Shown here one piece after another: positions 25,422 through 34,182 of a DNA stretch of 64,000 bases. Positions within the stretch are counted from its first letter, which is position 1. The number at the start of each line of letters is the position of its first letter. Origin of the DNA: a virus; IMG/VR virus record IMGVR_UViG_3300027763_000043, positions 1 to 64,000 of that record. One strand, 5' to 3'. A program made the translations under genes and the position numbers. The notes below the pieces were generated by a model. The model worked only from the letters and a program-made list of their open reading frames with translations. It was not told where the DNA came from and made no database searches.

Positions 25422-27491
25422 TTATGTCACACAATCGATTACTTGTTTTACTTCACCTTGGAATTCTGCAGGTTCTATATCCAATATTGGTCGCAATATA
25501 GCACCAGAACCAGTTTCAGATTCAATAGTAATTATAGGAAGATCATTGACTATAGTAGTATTATTATTAGTAGTAGTAATATCATTCCCACTGATATTTA
25601 TTGGTTGAATCTTATTGATATAACCTTCAAAGACTTCAATTGAATAGTCATTACCAAATTGATCAGTTGCAGTATCAGTTTGACTATAATTTTGACCTGG
25701 ATTTTGAATTAGAATATTCTTAACGATATAATTTCTAGCAACAAGTGACCCAGTTTGGGGATCATTTAAATTATTAGTTACTGATGTATTTTCATATACA
25801 TCCCCAATTGGATAATTTTCACCTTCAGAAACAATATAAATTGAATCAACTTCACCAGCATCATTAATTGTTGCTCTTGCTATAGCACCATAACCTTGAT
25901 TACAATTATCAGATATCTCTACAAATGGTGGGAAATCATATCCAGAACCACCATTAGTTAATTTTGCGCCTATAACACTTCCAGTTGATCCAACAATTGC
26001 TCCCATTAAAGGAATTGCAGTTGCACCAGATCCCCCACCACCAAAAATGGTAACCGTAGGAGCACCAAATGAAGTAGGTGGTCCAGTATAACATCCTCCA
26101 AGTGTATTGGGTATATTATTTACAGCACTAAACGCACCGGCAACTCCACCAACAATATTTTGTACTCCACCTAAAATACCACTACCAGATGTTATTGCAC
26201 CAGCAAGATTTGCATTTTCCAAAATTTTCCCAAAATCGGGTGCTGGTACATTCGATGGTCCTTGCCCAATTACCCACTGTTCAACAATACCTTTTGCCTT
26301 ACCAGTACTTTGATTACAATCAAACATCCCAACAAGACCCTTAATAGCATCAATACCTCCTCTCAAAAATCCATCAACACTAAATGAAGAGAAGAATTTA
26401 AGAAGTGTTTGAACTCCACCAATGGCAGATTGCAATCCGCTGGTTATTTTTCCAATAATATCATTAATCAGTGATCCTGCAAATTGATTGGCAGCACAAC
26501 TTACAAAATTTTGAACATTGTCTACTGCCGAATTAAGAATTTTCTTAATTACACTACCTAACCCACTCACAATTGCCCCAGAAACACAAGACATTGCTTT
26601 TTGTAATATATTAACTGGTTGAACCATCACAGTTTGTGCTGCCACTCCAGCAAGATGAGCAGCGCCGGGATTTAATGTTGCGGACAAAACTTTGGCAAAA
26701 ACGGATTTATAAAGTAAATCTAAACCTTTGCTTAATAACTTTGTCAGATGCTTAAATAACCCATTGGTCATATTACCAACTAATCCATTGGTAATTGCCT
26801 GAACTTTATCAACTACACGATTGATCTCATTTTTGATATTAGTAAAAATAGCAGGTGCTTTAACTTTATTCAGCAAATTGCCAACTTCTGTGGAGATTTT
26901 ATTGACAACAGTATTGTTTACAGTATTTGCAAGTTGAATCTTGTCACCGATTGCACTATAATATGAGATTTCATCATCTCCAATATTTTGCGCTTGTTCT
27001 GGAGATACATGTCTCGGAGATTTCTGAGACTCAGCATTTTGCTCACTTGACTGATCAGGTTTGAGTGTTCCGTTTGGTTTTTTAACCTTATCAGTATATC
27101 CAGTAAATGGTTGAAATGGTCCTGGTTTATTGGAAGTAAGAACCTGTGAAGTTCTTCCAAAACATCCCATAATTACGGGAGTCTGTGCATTATCAGTATC
27201 TAAGAAAAATCCAAAAACAACATCACCAGGAGAGACCTTTACACTAGTCGCATTATTTCCAGCGCCTGTTCCTGAAGTTGTTGGAAGTAAGCATTGTGCC
27301 CAAGGCAAATCTTCATCTGGAAGTTCGGTAAGATCATAAGGATGATATCCCATAATACGAACCTTAAATCTATTTCCCCATCCTGCACCATTAATTTGCC
27401 CACCATGAGCAGTCTCTGGTGGAATCTGCCCAATCCACCAACGAAATCCGTCTCTTCCTAGAAAATTAGTTTTTAATGAGGATTCTTGCAT
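25422..27491 (-). CDS. gp5: Baseplate central spike / hub protein gp5-like, 689 aa
   Basis: The N-terminal 130 residues match the gp5 OB-fold domain as found in cyanophages (WIGQIPPETAHGGQINGAGW, RIMGYHPYDL, PVIMGCFGRT). The middle (about 185-420) is helical and partly hydrophobic, and the C-terminus (about 480-689) is beta-rich and Gly/Asn-rich with GGSGYDFPPFVEI-type modules. I see no T4 lysozyme-like catalytic domain; cell-wall cutting is probably supplied by the 613-aa protein encoded at 28840-30681. It overlaps the gp27-like gene by TAATG. Confidence 0.8.
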   Translation of the reverse strand: MQESSLKTNFLGRDGFRWWIGQIPPETAHGGQINGAGWGNRFKVRIMGYHPYDLTELPDEDLPWAQCLLPTTSGTGAGNNATSVKVSPGDVVFGFFLDTDNAQTPVIMGCFGRTSQVLTSNKPGPFQPFTGYTDKVKKPNGTLKPDQSSEQNAESQKSPRHVSPEQAQNIGDDEISYYSAIGDKIQLANTVNNTVVNKISTEVGNLLNKVKAPAIFTNIKNEINRVVDKVQAITNGLVGNMTNGLFKHLTKLLSKGLDLLYKSVFAKVLSATLNPGAAHLAGVAAQTVMVQPVNILQKAMSCVSGAIVSGLGSVIKKILNSAVDNVQNFVSCAANQFAGSLINDIIGKITSGLQSAIGGVQTLLKFFSSFSVDGFLRGGIDAIKGLVGMFDCNQSTGKAKGIVEQWVIGQGPSNVPAPDFGKILENANLAGAITSGSGILGGVQNIVGGVAGAFSAVNNIPNTLGGCYTGPPTSFGAPTVTIFGGGGSGATAIPLMGAIVGSTGSVIGAKLTNGGSGYDFPPFVEISDNCNQGYGAIARATINDAGEVDSIYIVSEGENYPIGDVYENTSVTNNLNDPQTGSLVARNYIVKNILIQNPGQNYSQTDTATDQFGNDYSIEVFEGYINKIQPINISGNDITTTNNNTTIVNDLPIITIESETGSGAILRPILDIEPAEFQGEVKQVIDCVT

Positions 27492-28840
27492 TACTTGTCG
27501 TTTGTCCCATGTGCTCCGAATGTATCTCTAATCAATTTCATTGAAGTATAAGATGCATCACTATCAAAATGATGACACAATTCTTTTATCATATATAGAC
27601 CACTTTGCTCCTTATCATATTCTTCCTTATCTCCTCTTGAAATTTTGGGGAAATTGCATTTAATAATATCTCCCGCTTTTAGATTCGTATTTGATCCCAC
27701 AACAATGCTCATAGTTTGTGTAAACAGCATATTGTATCTCATAATTGCCTGAGATTGATATTTGAAAGGATCAGAATTCACATCAGTCGAAACATCCTTT
27801 TCCATTGTACCAATATCGAGTACCTGAGTTAAATATCTGGTTGGAATGTGTCCAAGATCAATATTAGAATCATTGGAAATTTTGGGAAGTTCAAGTTGTT
27901 GTCCAAGATTCTTTACACCACTCACATAATCATCAGTCGTGAATGTTCCTTTTTGAGGATCGGTAAATTCAAATGTTAGTGGATTATAAAACATACGATA
28001 ACTTGCATAAGAACCAAGTCTCAATTTTTCAATTAAATTTTGATTCTTCTCTGTCTTATAATTTAAAATTGCAAAATCGTTATCTCTAGTCGTTCCAGAT
28101 TCATTGACCTGTGTATAAGTATACGTTGGAATATCATCCGGTTTTTGTGAGATTAGACTATCAATCGATCTAAACTGAAATCCTTCTCTGGTTTGATAAA
28201 ATACAAATCCTGCCGTTGCATCTCCAGAAATTTCTGCAGGAACTCCTTTTGATGCTAACCATACTAAGATTGTGAATGGTTTTCTTAGATTACCAATAAA
28301 TCCATATTTGTTTTGTGTTTTATCAATTTTACCAATCTTTTCAGTCTTGAGATAGTTTTTAAGAATATCTGTTACTGATGCATCAATTGTTGAACTTGTA
28401 GGATATTTTTTTCCGACTCTTGAAGTTTCATTCGTGATTGCTTCTCTTGAAGTTAAGTGTAATAGAAATGTTTCTCTTTGAGATTCGGATACAATATCAG
28501 TAATACTTGAGACATAAAGATAATCTTTTTGATTTGTGGCAAAATCCAATCCTGGATTTTTATCAGAGTTACCTTTTATCTTTAATGAAACTCTTTCTCC
28601 ACCACGAAGAGGAAGTCCATTATAAATTGATTGCCTTTCTCCATCAGGATTTCCTTCCTTATCTGGTGCTTGAATTGAATCTCCAGTATTAATTACTCTA
28701 ATCTTGGCGGTAATTGTTGGTGAAAAAATATCCTCATAGTAATCAATTGACACAGTACCTTGTCTAATATCAATCGTTCTCTTTTGATCATTTGATTCTA
28801 GTATCAATTCCTCATAAATTGACTTATTAATTGCTGCCAT
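27491..28840 (-). CDS. gp27: Baseplate hub protein, gp27-like, 449 aa
   Basis: The N-terminus (MAAINKSIYEELILESNDQK, TVSIDYYEDIFSPTITAKIR) and the C-terminal YMIKELCHHFDSDASYTSMK fit the hub proteins that form the trimeric torus under the tail tube and hold gp5. Length (449, against 391 in T4) and position next to gp5 agree. The identity rests on gene order and general pattern, since gp27 families diverge strongly. Confidence 0.65.
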   Translation of the reverse strand: MAAINKSIYEELILESNDQKRTIDIRQGTVSIDYYEDIFSPTITAKIRVINTGDSIQAPDKEGNPDGERQSIYNGLPLRGGERVSLKIKGNSDKNPGLDFATNQKDYLYVSSITDIVSESQRETFLLHLTSREAITNETSRVGKKYPTSSTIDASVTDILKNYLKTEKIGKIDKTQNKYGFIGNLRKPFTILVWLASKGVPAEISGDATAGFVFYQTREGFQFRSIDSLISQKPDDIPTYTYTQVNESGTTRDNDFAILNYKTEKNQNLIEKLRLGSYASYRMFYNPLTFEFTDPQKGTFTTDDYVSGVKNLGQQLELPKISNDSNIDLGHIPTRYLTQVLDIGTMEKDVSTDVNSDPFKYQSQAIMRYNMLFTQTMSIVVGSNTNLKAGDIIKCNFPKISRGDKEEYDKEQSGLYMIKELCHHFDSDASYTSMKLIRDTFGAHGTNDK

Positions 28841-30681
28841 TATGTGTACGCCAACTCTAGAAGTATTTGATTCTTAATAAGACTATTTAACGAACTTTCA
28901 GTAGGAATCATTTGTGGTTGTGATCCACCACCTACAAGAACTTGTTGAGGTTGAGGTTGTTGAGGATTATCTGCAATTATAATTTGTTGACCTTTCCTAT
29001 CTTGCGCCACTGAAGGAACATTTTGTCCTGGTGGAGTTGTTGGAGAAACTTTTGCTATTTGTGGTTTTTGGTTATTAAGAAATGCTATAGGATCTACCGT
29101 ATTTTCAAATCCACCATCAACTTTTTTTCTAATTTCATAATGAATAACTCCCGTACCACTTTCCCCCACTGCAACTAAATCTCCGGGTTTAATTGTTTGA
29201 CCCGGTTTAACCACTATTTTTGCAGCTTCAGCAATTCTTTCATATACACCAAGTTGCTGATTGTATATGTCTGTCGCCCATCCATCGTCACCATATCTAA
29301 ATTGTCCACCATATACAACTCCCCCAATTCTACTGTAAAACTTGGCATTTGGTCCACTAATATCAAAATCAACACCAGCATGTTTTCTACCCGGTCTTGA
29401 AGCACCATAATGCTGTTTTCCAGGTAAAGTGTTTGTTGGGGGTAATGGTGGTAAAGAACTTTGAGATATTCCAGATACTCCAGTTGGTTTTGTGGGAGAA
29501 GTTAAAGAAGATTGATAAACTGATTTTAAGTCTTGAGATCTTTTTGTTGGTTGTCCATAAGTATTTCCAGGAAAAGATGCCCATTCTGGAGAAAGTTTTT
29601 TAATAACTGTTTCACTAAGACCTTCCCTTTTCAATACCTCAGAAGTTACACCTCTTGCAGCAGCGAGACGAAGTGCCATCTCATCTTGAAAACTTTGATC
29701 AAATTTTCGATTCATATTCATTCCCAAAGATCGTGCCTTCGCTGTAATATCAATAATTTGATATGCACCAACAGCAGCAGAACTACCACCACCAAACTTT
29801 GATTGCGGATCGTTTAAGAATTTAGTAACTAATTTTTCAACTTCATTGGCACTTAGTTTCGTCAAATCTCCATATTTTGATTTTCCATATTTGTCTCCAA
29901 AAAACATACTATATCCAGTAGGTCCTGCAGTTCCTTCAGCAAATCTAATAGTTTTTAATAATGCTTGTTGTTCTTTAGTTCCATATCCAGACACATCACC
30001 ACCACTAGTTGGTCCAGGTTGAGTATAATCAGTATTCAGTTCTGGAACTGATTCTTCTCCAGGACCTTCTCCAAGAGGTTTACTAAGCATATCGAATCCT
30101 TGCAGGAATTGATCACGCATTGTTTCAAGATTAACATTCAAATCGTCCATAGCACTTTGGACTCTTTTTGATTGATCAGTAAAATCAAATTGAGTAACAT
30201 TCTGATATACACCAGAAAGAAGATTTCCAAAATTTTGAAATGTATATTTAATATTTGTCATAAAATCTGACAGTAATCCATATAAAGATTTAATTCTAGT
30301 AATCAAATCTTCAATTGCCGTCATAATTGTTGGCAAATTATAAAGTAACCAACCAATCAAAAGACTGGAGGAAAAATCCAATATTCTCTCAAGAAATCCC
30401 TTTGTACTATCACCAATAACTGATGCAGTTCTTCTCATTGCACCACCAATTCCAGACGCTTCGATTATACTTTCTTGATCTTTTCTTCGAATTGCTTCCT
30501 CTCTCATATTTGAAAGAACTTTATCTCTGGCAAAAGATTCTCTTTTTATTCGAGTTCTATTAAGAGTTACAGTTTTTATAGTATCTGAAGACTTTTTTAA
30601 ATTTCCCAATCCAGCATTAAGGGAATTCATCCCCTTTGAAACATTAGTAATATTAATTCCCGGTGCTAATGTTGTTGCCAT
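28840..30681 (-). CDS. Tail-associated dual cell-wall hydrolase (lysozyme-like plus M23-like), 613 aa
   Basis: The N-terminus has a hydrophobic segment (LLIGWLLYNLPTIMTAI, 107-123). Residues 238-390 resemble a GH104-type lytic/muramidase domain (LLKTIRFAEGTAGPTGYSMF with E249, SSAAVGAYQII). Residues 420-535 resemble an M23 peptidase (KHAGVDFD with H434 and D438; GVIHYEIR with H514). The usual YAHL and the first His of HxH are absent, so the M23 unit keeps the likely zinc ligands H, D, H but has lost general-base histidines and may only bind. The role is probably local peptidoglycan opening during injection. The C-terminus is Gln/Pro-rich. Confidence 0.7.
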   Translation of the reverse strand: MATTLAPGINITNVSKGMNSLNAGLGNLKKSSDTIKTVTLNRTRIKRESFARDKVLSNMREEAIRRKDQESIIEASGIGGAMRRTASVIGDSTKGFLERILDFSSSLLIGWLLYNLPTIMTAIEDLITRIKSLYGLLSDFMTNIKYTFQNFGNLLSGVYQNVTQFDFTDQSKRVQSAMDDLNVNLETMRDQFLQGFDMLSKPLGEGPGEESVPELNTDYTQPGPTSGGDVSGYGTKEQQALLKTIRFAEGTAGPTGYSMFFGDKYGKSKYGDLTKLSANEVEKLVTKFLNDPQSKFGGGSSAAVGAYQIIDITAKARSLGMNMNRKFDQSFQDEMALRLAAARGVTSEVLKREGLSETVIKKLSPEWASFPGNTYGQPTKRSQDLKSVYQSSLTSPTKPTGVSGISQSSLPPLPPTNTLPGKQHYGASRPGRKHAGVDFDISGPNAKFYSRIGGVVYGGQFRYGDDGWATDIYNQQLGVYERIAEAAKIVVKPGQTIKPGDLVAVGESGTGVIHYEIRKKVDGGFENTVDPIAFLNNQKPQIAKVSPTTPPGQNVPSVAQDRKGQQIIIADNPQQPQPQQVLVGGGSQPQMIPTESSLNSLIKNQILLELAYT

Positions 30682-30682
30682 A

Positions 30683-32476
30683 TTATAACACTACATTATA
30701 ATTAATTTGTGAATATAATGTATAGAAATTATCAGTATTTGATGATGGAATAAAAGGAACATCACTAGCAGCACCAGTACTCAGTGGTTGCTGTTGTTGT
30801 GGAGTAGAAGATCCGGAAGGAGCATAAACTACATTTGGTTTTGGTTCAGGTTCTGGTCCAATATTAAATGGAACAGTTTGCATTTTTGTTGTTTGTGCTG
30901 GAGTTATTTCTGGTGTAGAAGGTTTTGAAGAAGTTTCTGCTGGAGTAGTTGTTGATGTAGTAGAAGGTTTGGATGAAGTTTCTGCCGTTTTTGGCATCTC
31001 TTTAGAAGGAACTGGTGATGTCTGATTTACTGGATCAGGTAATTTCATTTCTTTCCAATCATATCCTTTTGATGTTGCCCAATCTTTTGCTTGCTGCTTT
31101 TCTTCAGAACTCATTTTATTCCAAGCGCCTTCTATTCTTCCTCTTGCCAAAGGATTATTTTTATATTGCCATGCCTGTTCAAACTGTTTTACTTTTGCAG
31201 GATCTGGTGCTTTTGGAGTTTCTGGTACTTTTGGAGTTTCTAATGCTTTTTGGGTATCTGGTGTTTTTTGAGTTTCTGGGGCATTGATCTGCAAATTACT
31301 TGCAGGGGGTGTCATAGAAGTTGTTGGAGCAGGTTTAGCAGTTGCTGGTTTTGGTGGTTCATCTTTTTTAAGTGGAGATGATGTAAGTTTATTTTTTTTA
31401 TTTTTTTGTGCTTCTTCTTTTGCAACCTTAGCAATTGCTTCTGCCTGTTTTTTCTTTTTTGGATCTTCCCCGAATAAATTACTACCAAATGCTTCTGCTA
31501 TTTCATCAGCAAGAAATCCCGCACCGGCAGCCAATTTCACAAATTTTCCTGGACCAAGAAGAGTTGCTATTGCTAAAAGGGCATCAACATTTTCACCATT
31601 GAAATAATTCATTAATCCAGAAATTACAGTTACACCTTTAGAAATAGTACCTCCTATTCCTCCTCCTACTTTTGGTCCTTTAGGTCCTGTACCTTTAGGT
31701 GGTGTTGGAGTTCTACCAGGTAAAGCACCCCCCAATCCACGCATGACTGCCTGAAATGGTTTAATAATTAATCCACCAACTAAAAATTTTCCAATCTTTC
31801 CGACAAGTCCAGTAATAGTACTAATAACTTTAACTATACCAACATTGATAATAGTAAATACACCACCCGCAATTAGTAGAGTTTTAATTACAGAATCTTT
31901 AATTTCATTTAGTTTCTTCGTATTGCCATCTTGAAGTGCCTTTAAGACATTAATTCCTTGAGTGGTTAACCATCCACCAAGAAGTGTCATTACAAAACTC
32001 ATCAAATTATTGAAACCAAATGATACCTTATCACCAATACGCTTTACTGGTTCTGATAAGGCACTCTGAATTTTAGTTTCTAATAAACCTTCTTGTCCTC
32101 CTCGTGCTCCAGATTCTGCTAATCTCTTTTGCTTCTCTTGTTCATAGAGATCCTTCTGCTTTTCTAATGCACTTTCACTTGCAGTGATTGTTGCAACCGA
32201 TTGTAACGTATCACTAATTCCATTCAATTGAAGTCTAACACTATCTACTTGCGCCTGAAAACTTCCAATCTGAGTTAGATTAGAAAGTATTTGTGCATTA
32301 GTTTGTGATAATTGGTTTACTTGTTTCTGCAGGGATGCTACTGCAGAAGTATTTGCGTTTATTGCAGATTCCGTTTGTGGATCAACTTTATTTCCACCAC
32401 CAAAAATACTTCCCGATACGGTACTCTGATTAATACCTGCAAGAGAATTAGAAAGTGGCGATGCTATAACAGCCAT
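30683..32476 (-). CDS. Tail tape-measure / hub protein, possibly gp29-like, 597 aa
   Basis: An N-terminal coiled coil (residues about 30-125, ASLQKQVNQLSQTNAQIL), several hydrophobic helices (about 155-245, MSFVMTLLGGWLTTQGINVL) and a long Pro/Thr/Lys-rich linker (about 340-570). Length is close to T4 gp29 (590 aa), the ruler that sets tail length, and hydrophobic segments are usual in tape measures. The gene sits directly downstream of gp26 and the 57-aa gene, interrupted only by the endonuclease insertion. Its ATG overlaps the stop of the residual gene fragment (TAATG). Confidence 0.6.
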   Translation of the reverse strand: MAVIASPLSNSLAGINQSTVSGSIFGGGNKVDPQTESAINANTSAVASLQKQVNQLSQTNAQILSNLTQIGSFQAQVDSVRLQLNGISDTLQSVATITASESALEKQKDLYEQEKQKRLAESGARGGQEGLLETKIQSALSEPVKRIGDKVSFGFNNLMSFVMTLLGGWLTTQGINVLKALQDGNTKKLNEIKDSVIKTLLIAGGVFTIINVGIVKVISTITGLVGKIGKFLVGGLIIKPFQAVMRGLGGALPGRTPTPPKGTGPKGPKVGGGIGGTISKGVTVISGLMNYFNGENVDALLAIATLLGPGKFVKLAAGAGFLADEIAEAFGSNLFGEDPKKKKQAEAIAKVAKEEAQKNKKNKLTSSPLKKDEPPKPATAKPAPTTSMTPPASNLQINAPETQKTPDTQKALETPKVPETPKAPDPAKVKQFEQAWQYKNNPLARGRIEGAWNKMSSEEKQQAKDWATSKGYDWKEMKLPDPVNQTSPVPSKEMPKTAETSSKPSTTSTTTPAETSSKPSTPEITPAQTTKMQTVPFNIGPEPEPKPNVVYAPSGSSTPQQQQPLSTGAASDVPFIPSSNTDNFYTLYSQINYNVVL

Positions 32477-32508
32477 TAGGATTGTTGATTCTTGAGATTT
32501 TCTTCTTC
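32476..32508 (-). pseudogene. Severed 3' end of the small tail gene left by the endonuclease insertion
   Basis: Reads in frame EEENLKNQQS-stop on the minus strand, the same ten residues that end the intact 57-aa gene at 33259-33288. All five base differences are synonymous third positions. The stop overlaps the next ATG as TAATG, which is the likely ancestral arrangement before insertion. Confidence 0.75.
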
Positions 32509-32517
32509 AGTCAAGAA

Positions 32518-32525
32518 TATTTATG
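32518..32525 (-). promoter_or_regulatory. T4-type late promoter box (CATAAATA)
   Basis: Within the inserted segment, 42 bases upstream of the tape-measure ATG. It could restore late expression of the downstream gene. Confidence 0.5.
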
Positions 32526-32564
32526 TTCATAAATAGAAATACCTGTTGAACCGCATTCGCAGGG

Positions 32565-32588
32565 GGGGAGTGAAAATCTCCCCTTTTT
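32565..32588 (+). terminator. Rho-independent-type hairpin on the plus strand
   Basis: GGGGAG pairs with CTCCCC, loop TGAAAAT, followed by TTTTT. It stands just upstream of the late box of the endonuclease gene and would block plus-strand read-through into it from the left. Confidence 0.6.
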
Positions 32589-32590
32589 AA

Positions 32591-32598
32591 TATAAATA
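32591..32598 (+). promoter_or_regulatory. T4-type late promoter, exact TATAAATA, plus strand
   Basis: An exact consensus box 25 bases before the ATG of the GIY-YIG endonuclease. Confidence 0.6.
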
Positions 32599-32622
32599 AT
32601 ATTGCGGTTCAATAGAGTAGAA

Positions 32623-33237
32623 ATGTATTATACTTACGCATATTTGCGGGAAGATAGAACTCCCTACTACATAGGTAAAGGAAAAGATAATAGGGCATAT
32701 GAAAAAAGAAGGAAAGGTATAAAACCACCAAATGATAAATTAAGAATAATACTATTAAAACAAAATCTTACTGAAGAAGAAGCATTTAGACACGAAATCT
32801 ATATGATTTCTGTGTTTGGTAGAAAAGATTTGGGAACAGGTATTTTACACAATATGACTGATGGTGGAGATGGATGTAGTGGTGCTATTCGTTCATTAGA
32901 ATTCAAGGAAAATTTAAGAAATTTAAATAAAAATAAAGTTCTTTCAGAAGAACACAAAAGAAAAATAGGTGATGCACAAAAGGGAGACAAAAATCATAAT
33001 TATGGTAAGTCCTCCTCACCAGAAACTAGAGAAAAGATGAGTAAATCAAGAAGAGGTGAAAAGCACCATTCATCTAACTGGTGGAAACTTACCTACACAA
33101 CTGGAAATACAATTACGATATGTGGATTATCCATTTGGGCAAAGGAAAACGGTTATAATGTTGGTAATATTCATAGTATTTACATGGGAAATAGAAAAAA
33201 ACATAAAGATATCATAAAAGTTGAAAAATTAAAATAA
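32623..33237 (+). CDS. GIY-YIG homing endonuclease (free-standing), 204 aa
   Basis: The N-terminus has a GIY-YIG-like pair (YTYAYLREDRTPYYIGKGK) and later catalytic-region residues (HEIYMISVFGRKDLGTGILH). The C-terminal half has NUMOD3-type DNA-binding motifs (SEEHKRKIGDAQKGDKNHNY, SPETREKMSKSRRGEKH). The ATG at 32623 is preferred over an in-frame TTG at 32602 because the latter lies inside the inverted repeat. The gene lies in opposite orientation to all flanking tail genes and carries its own late box. It is inserted at the 3' end of the 57-aa tail gene. Such enzymes spread their own gene by cutting uninterrupted relatives. Confidence 0.85.
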   Translation: MYYTYAYLREDRTPYYIGKGKDNRAYEKRRKGIKPPNDKLRIILLKQNLTEEEAFRHEIYMISVFGRKDLGTGILHNMTDGGDGCSGAIRSLEFKENLRNLNKNKVLSEEHKRKIGDAQKGDKNHNYGKSSSPETREKMSKSRRGEKHHSSNWWKLTYTTGNTITICGLSIWAKENGYNVGNIHSIYMGNRKKHKDIIKVEKLK

Positions 33238-33252
33238 AACGGAGATAATATT

Positions 33253-33426
33253 TTAACTTGACTGCTGATTTTTAAGATTTTCTTCTTCAATGTACTGTTG
33301 CAATAATGTAATATAAACTTCCTTTTCCCAAGGAATCATATCATTAATTTCTGTTAATGACCATTTATGGTGTTGCATCAAGGAAAAATTAGTTCTAAAG
33401 TATGACGCAAGATCATTGTGCGCCAT
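33253..33426 (-). CDS. Small tail protein following gp26, 57 aa
   Basis: Reads MAHNDLASYFRTNFSLMQHH, then KWSLTEINDMIPWEKEVYIT, then LLQQYIEEENLKNQQSS. It starts 2 bases after the gp26 stop. Small ORFs with an SLMQHH..SLTEI..M.P.E pattern follow gp26 in marine T4-like phages in my recollection; a role as tail assembly factor is inferred. Its 3' end is the insertion site of the endonuclease, and its final ten sense codons are duplicated at 32479-32508. The present C-terminus has one extra Ser before the stop. Confidence 0.7.
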   Translation of the reverse strand: MAHNDLASYFRTNFSLMQHHKWSLTEINDMIPWEKEVYITLLQQYIEEENLKNQQSS

Positions 33427-33428
33427 AC

Positions 33429-34148
33429 TTACACGAAAAAAGATGGAAGTCCCTCCAATACGACTTCACTTTCGACACCAGTATTAGGATTTTTAATTTG
33501 AATAAGATGAGAAAGTTTTGGCATCGTTTCAAAAAACTTCTCAATTTCCTTAAATTGCTTGGAACTTAATTGCTCAACAAATTCGGAAAGTTCTTTTTTA
33601 GAGCATTCACTTCCAACCCATGACTCTTCTTCAGAATACACTTGGTCAATACAAGCACAAATCAAGTCAAAAGATTCATTAACACCAATTCCCTCTCCAC
33701 TATTAAAATTGTTCTTAATGAATTCTGCCATAGAAGGATATTTCATTCTCATAGTCAAAGTATCATCCAACTTAATATCTCTCGAATGTCCTTCCTGATC
33801 TTGTACCATAATCTCATCCAAATTAATGCTGACAGGAACTTTTGTCACACCATCATCTGGACAAGTAATTAGTACATCAACAGTCTCACCAACTGACTTG
33901 CCACGAATATTAAGGAACAAATATTCAATGTCAAATGTGGCAAGATCATCAATCTTAATTCCTTTACTTAAAATACAGTTAGAAATTACTGTCTTAACTG
34001 CATTTGCAATTTGCTTACTATCCTCACTCTCCATTGCAATGATGAGGATCTTTTCTTCTTTAACTAAAAATGGCCTATATCTAATCTTTTTCTTTAATGA
34101 TGGAATTTCCAACTCATAAATTGGAGTCGCAATCTTTGGTAAAGGCAT
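33429..34148 (-). CDS. gp26: Baseplate hub assembly protein gp26-like, 239 aa
   Basis: The N-terminus (MPLPKIATPIYELEIPSLKK, KIRYRPFLVKEEKILIIAME) and the following LFLNIRGKSVGE and CPDDG segments are the hallmark of the T4-like gp26 / T4 baseplate family (PF12322 as I recall). Length 239 is near T4 gp26 (208). The protein is needed for baseplate hub assembly in T4. A late box (CATAAATA) lies 27 bases before the ATG. Confidence 0.85.
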   Translation of the reverse strand: MPLPKIATPIYELEIPSLKKKIRYRPFLVKEEKILIIAMESEDSKQIANAVKTVISNCILSKGIKIDDLATFDIEYLFLNIRGKSVGETVDVLITCPDDGVTKVPVSINLDEIMVQDQEGHSRDIKLDDTLTMRMKYPSMAEFIKNNFNSGEGIGVNESFDLICACIDQVYSEEESWVGSECSKKELSEFVEQLSSKQFKEIEKFFETMPKLSHLIQIKNPNTGVESEVVLEGLPSFFV

Positions 34149-34174
34149 AATAACCTATAGAATTCAGGTGCTTT

Positions 34175-34182
34175 TATTTATG
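34175..34182 (-). promoter_or_regulatory. T4-type late promoter box (CATAAATA)
   Basis: Overlaps the stop of the gp54-like gene and precedes gp26 by 27 bases. Confidence 0.55.

Larger units (their letters stand above)
32546..32612. repeat. 10-bp perfect inverted repeat enclosing a hairpin and a late box
   Basis: TTGAACCGCA (32546-32555) pairs with TGCGGTTCAA (32603-32612). Between them lie a hairpin with a T-run and the box TATAAATA, directly before the endonuclease start. Confidence 0.7.

Noticed and set aside
32509-33252. The endonuclease insertion interpreted as a group I intron
   Set aside because: The interrupted gene has its own stop before the insert, the endonuclease is in opposite orientation, and no intron core segments were recognised.
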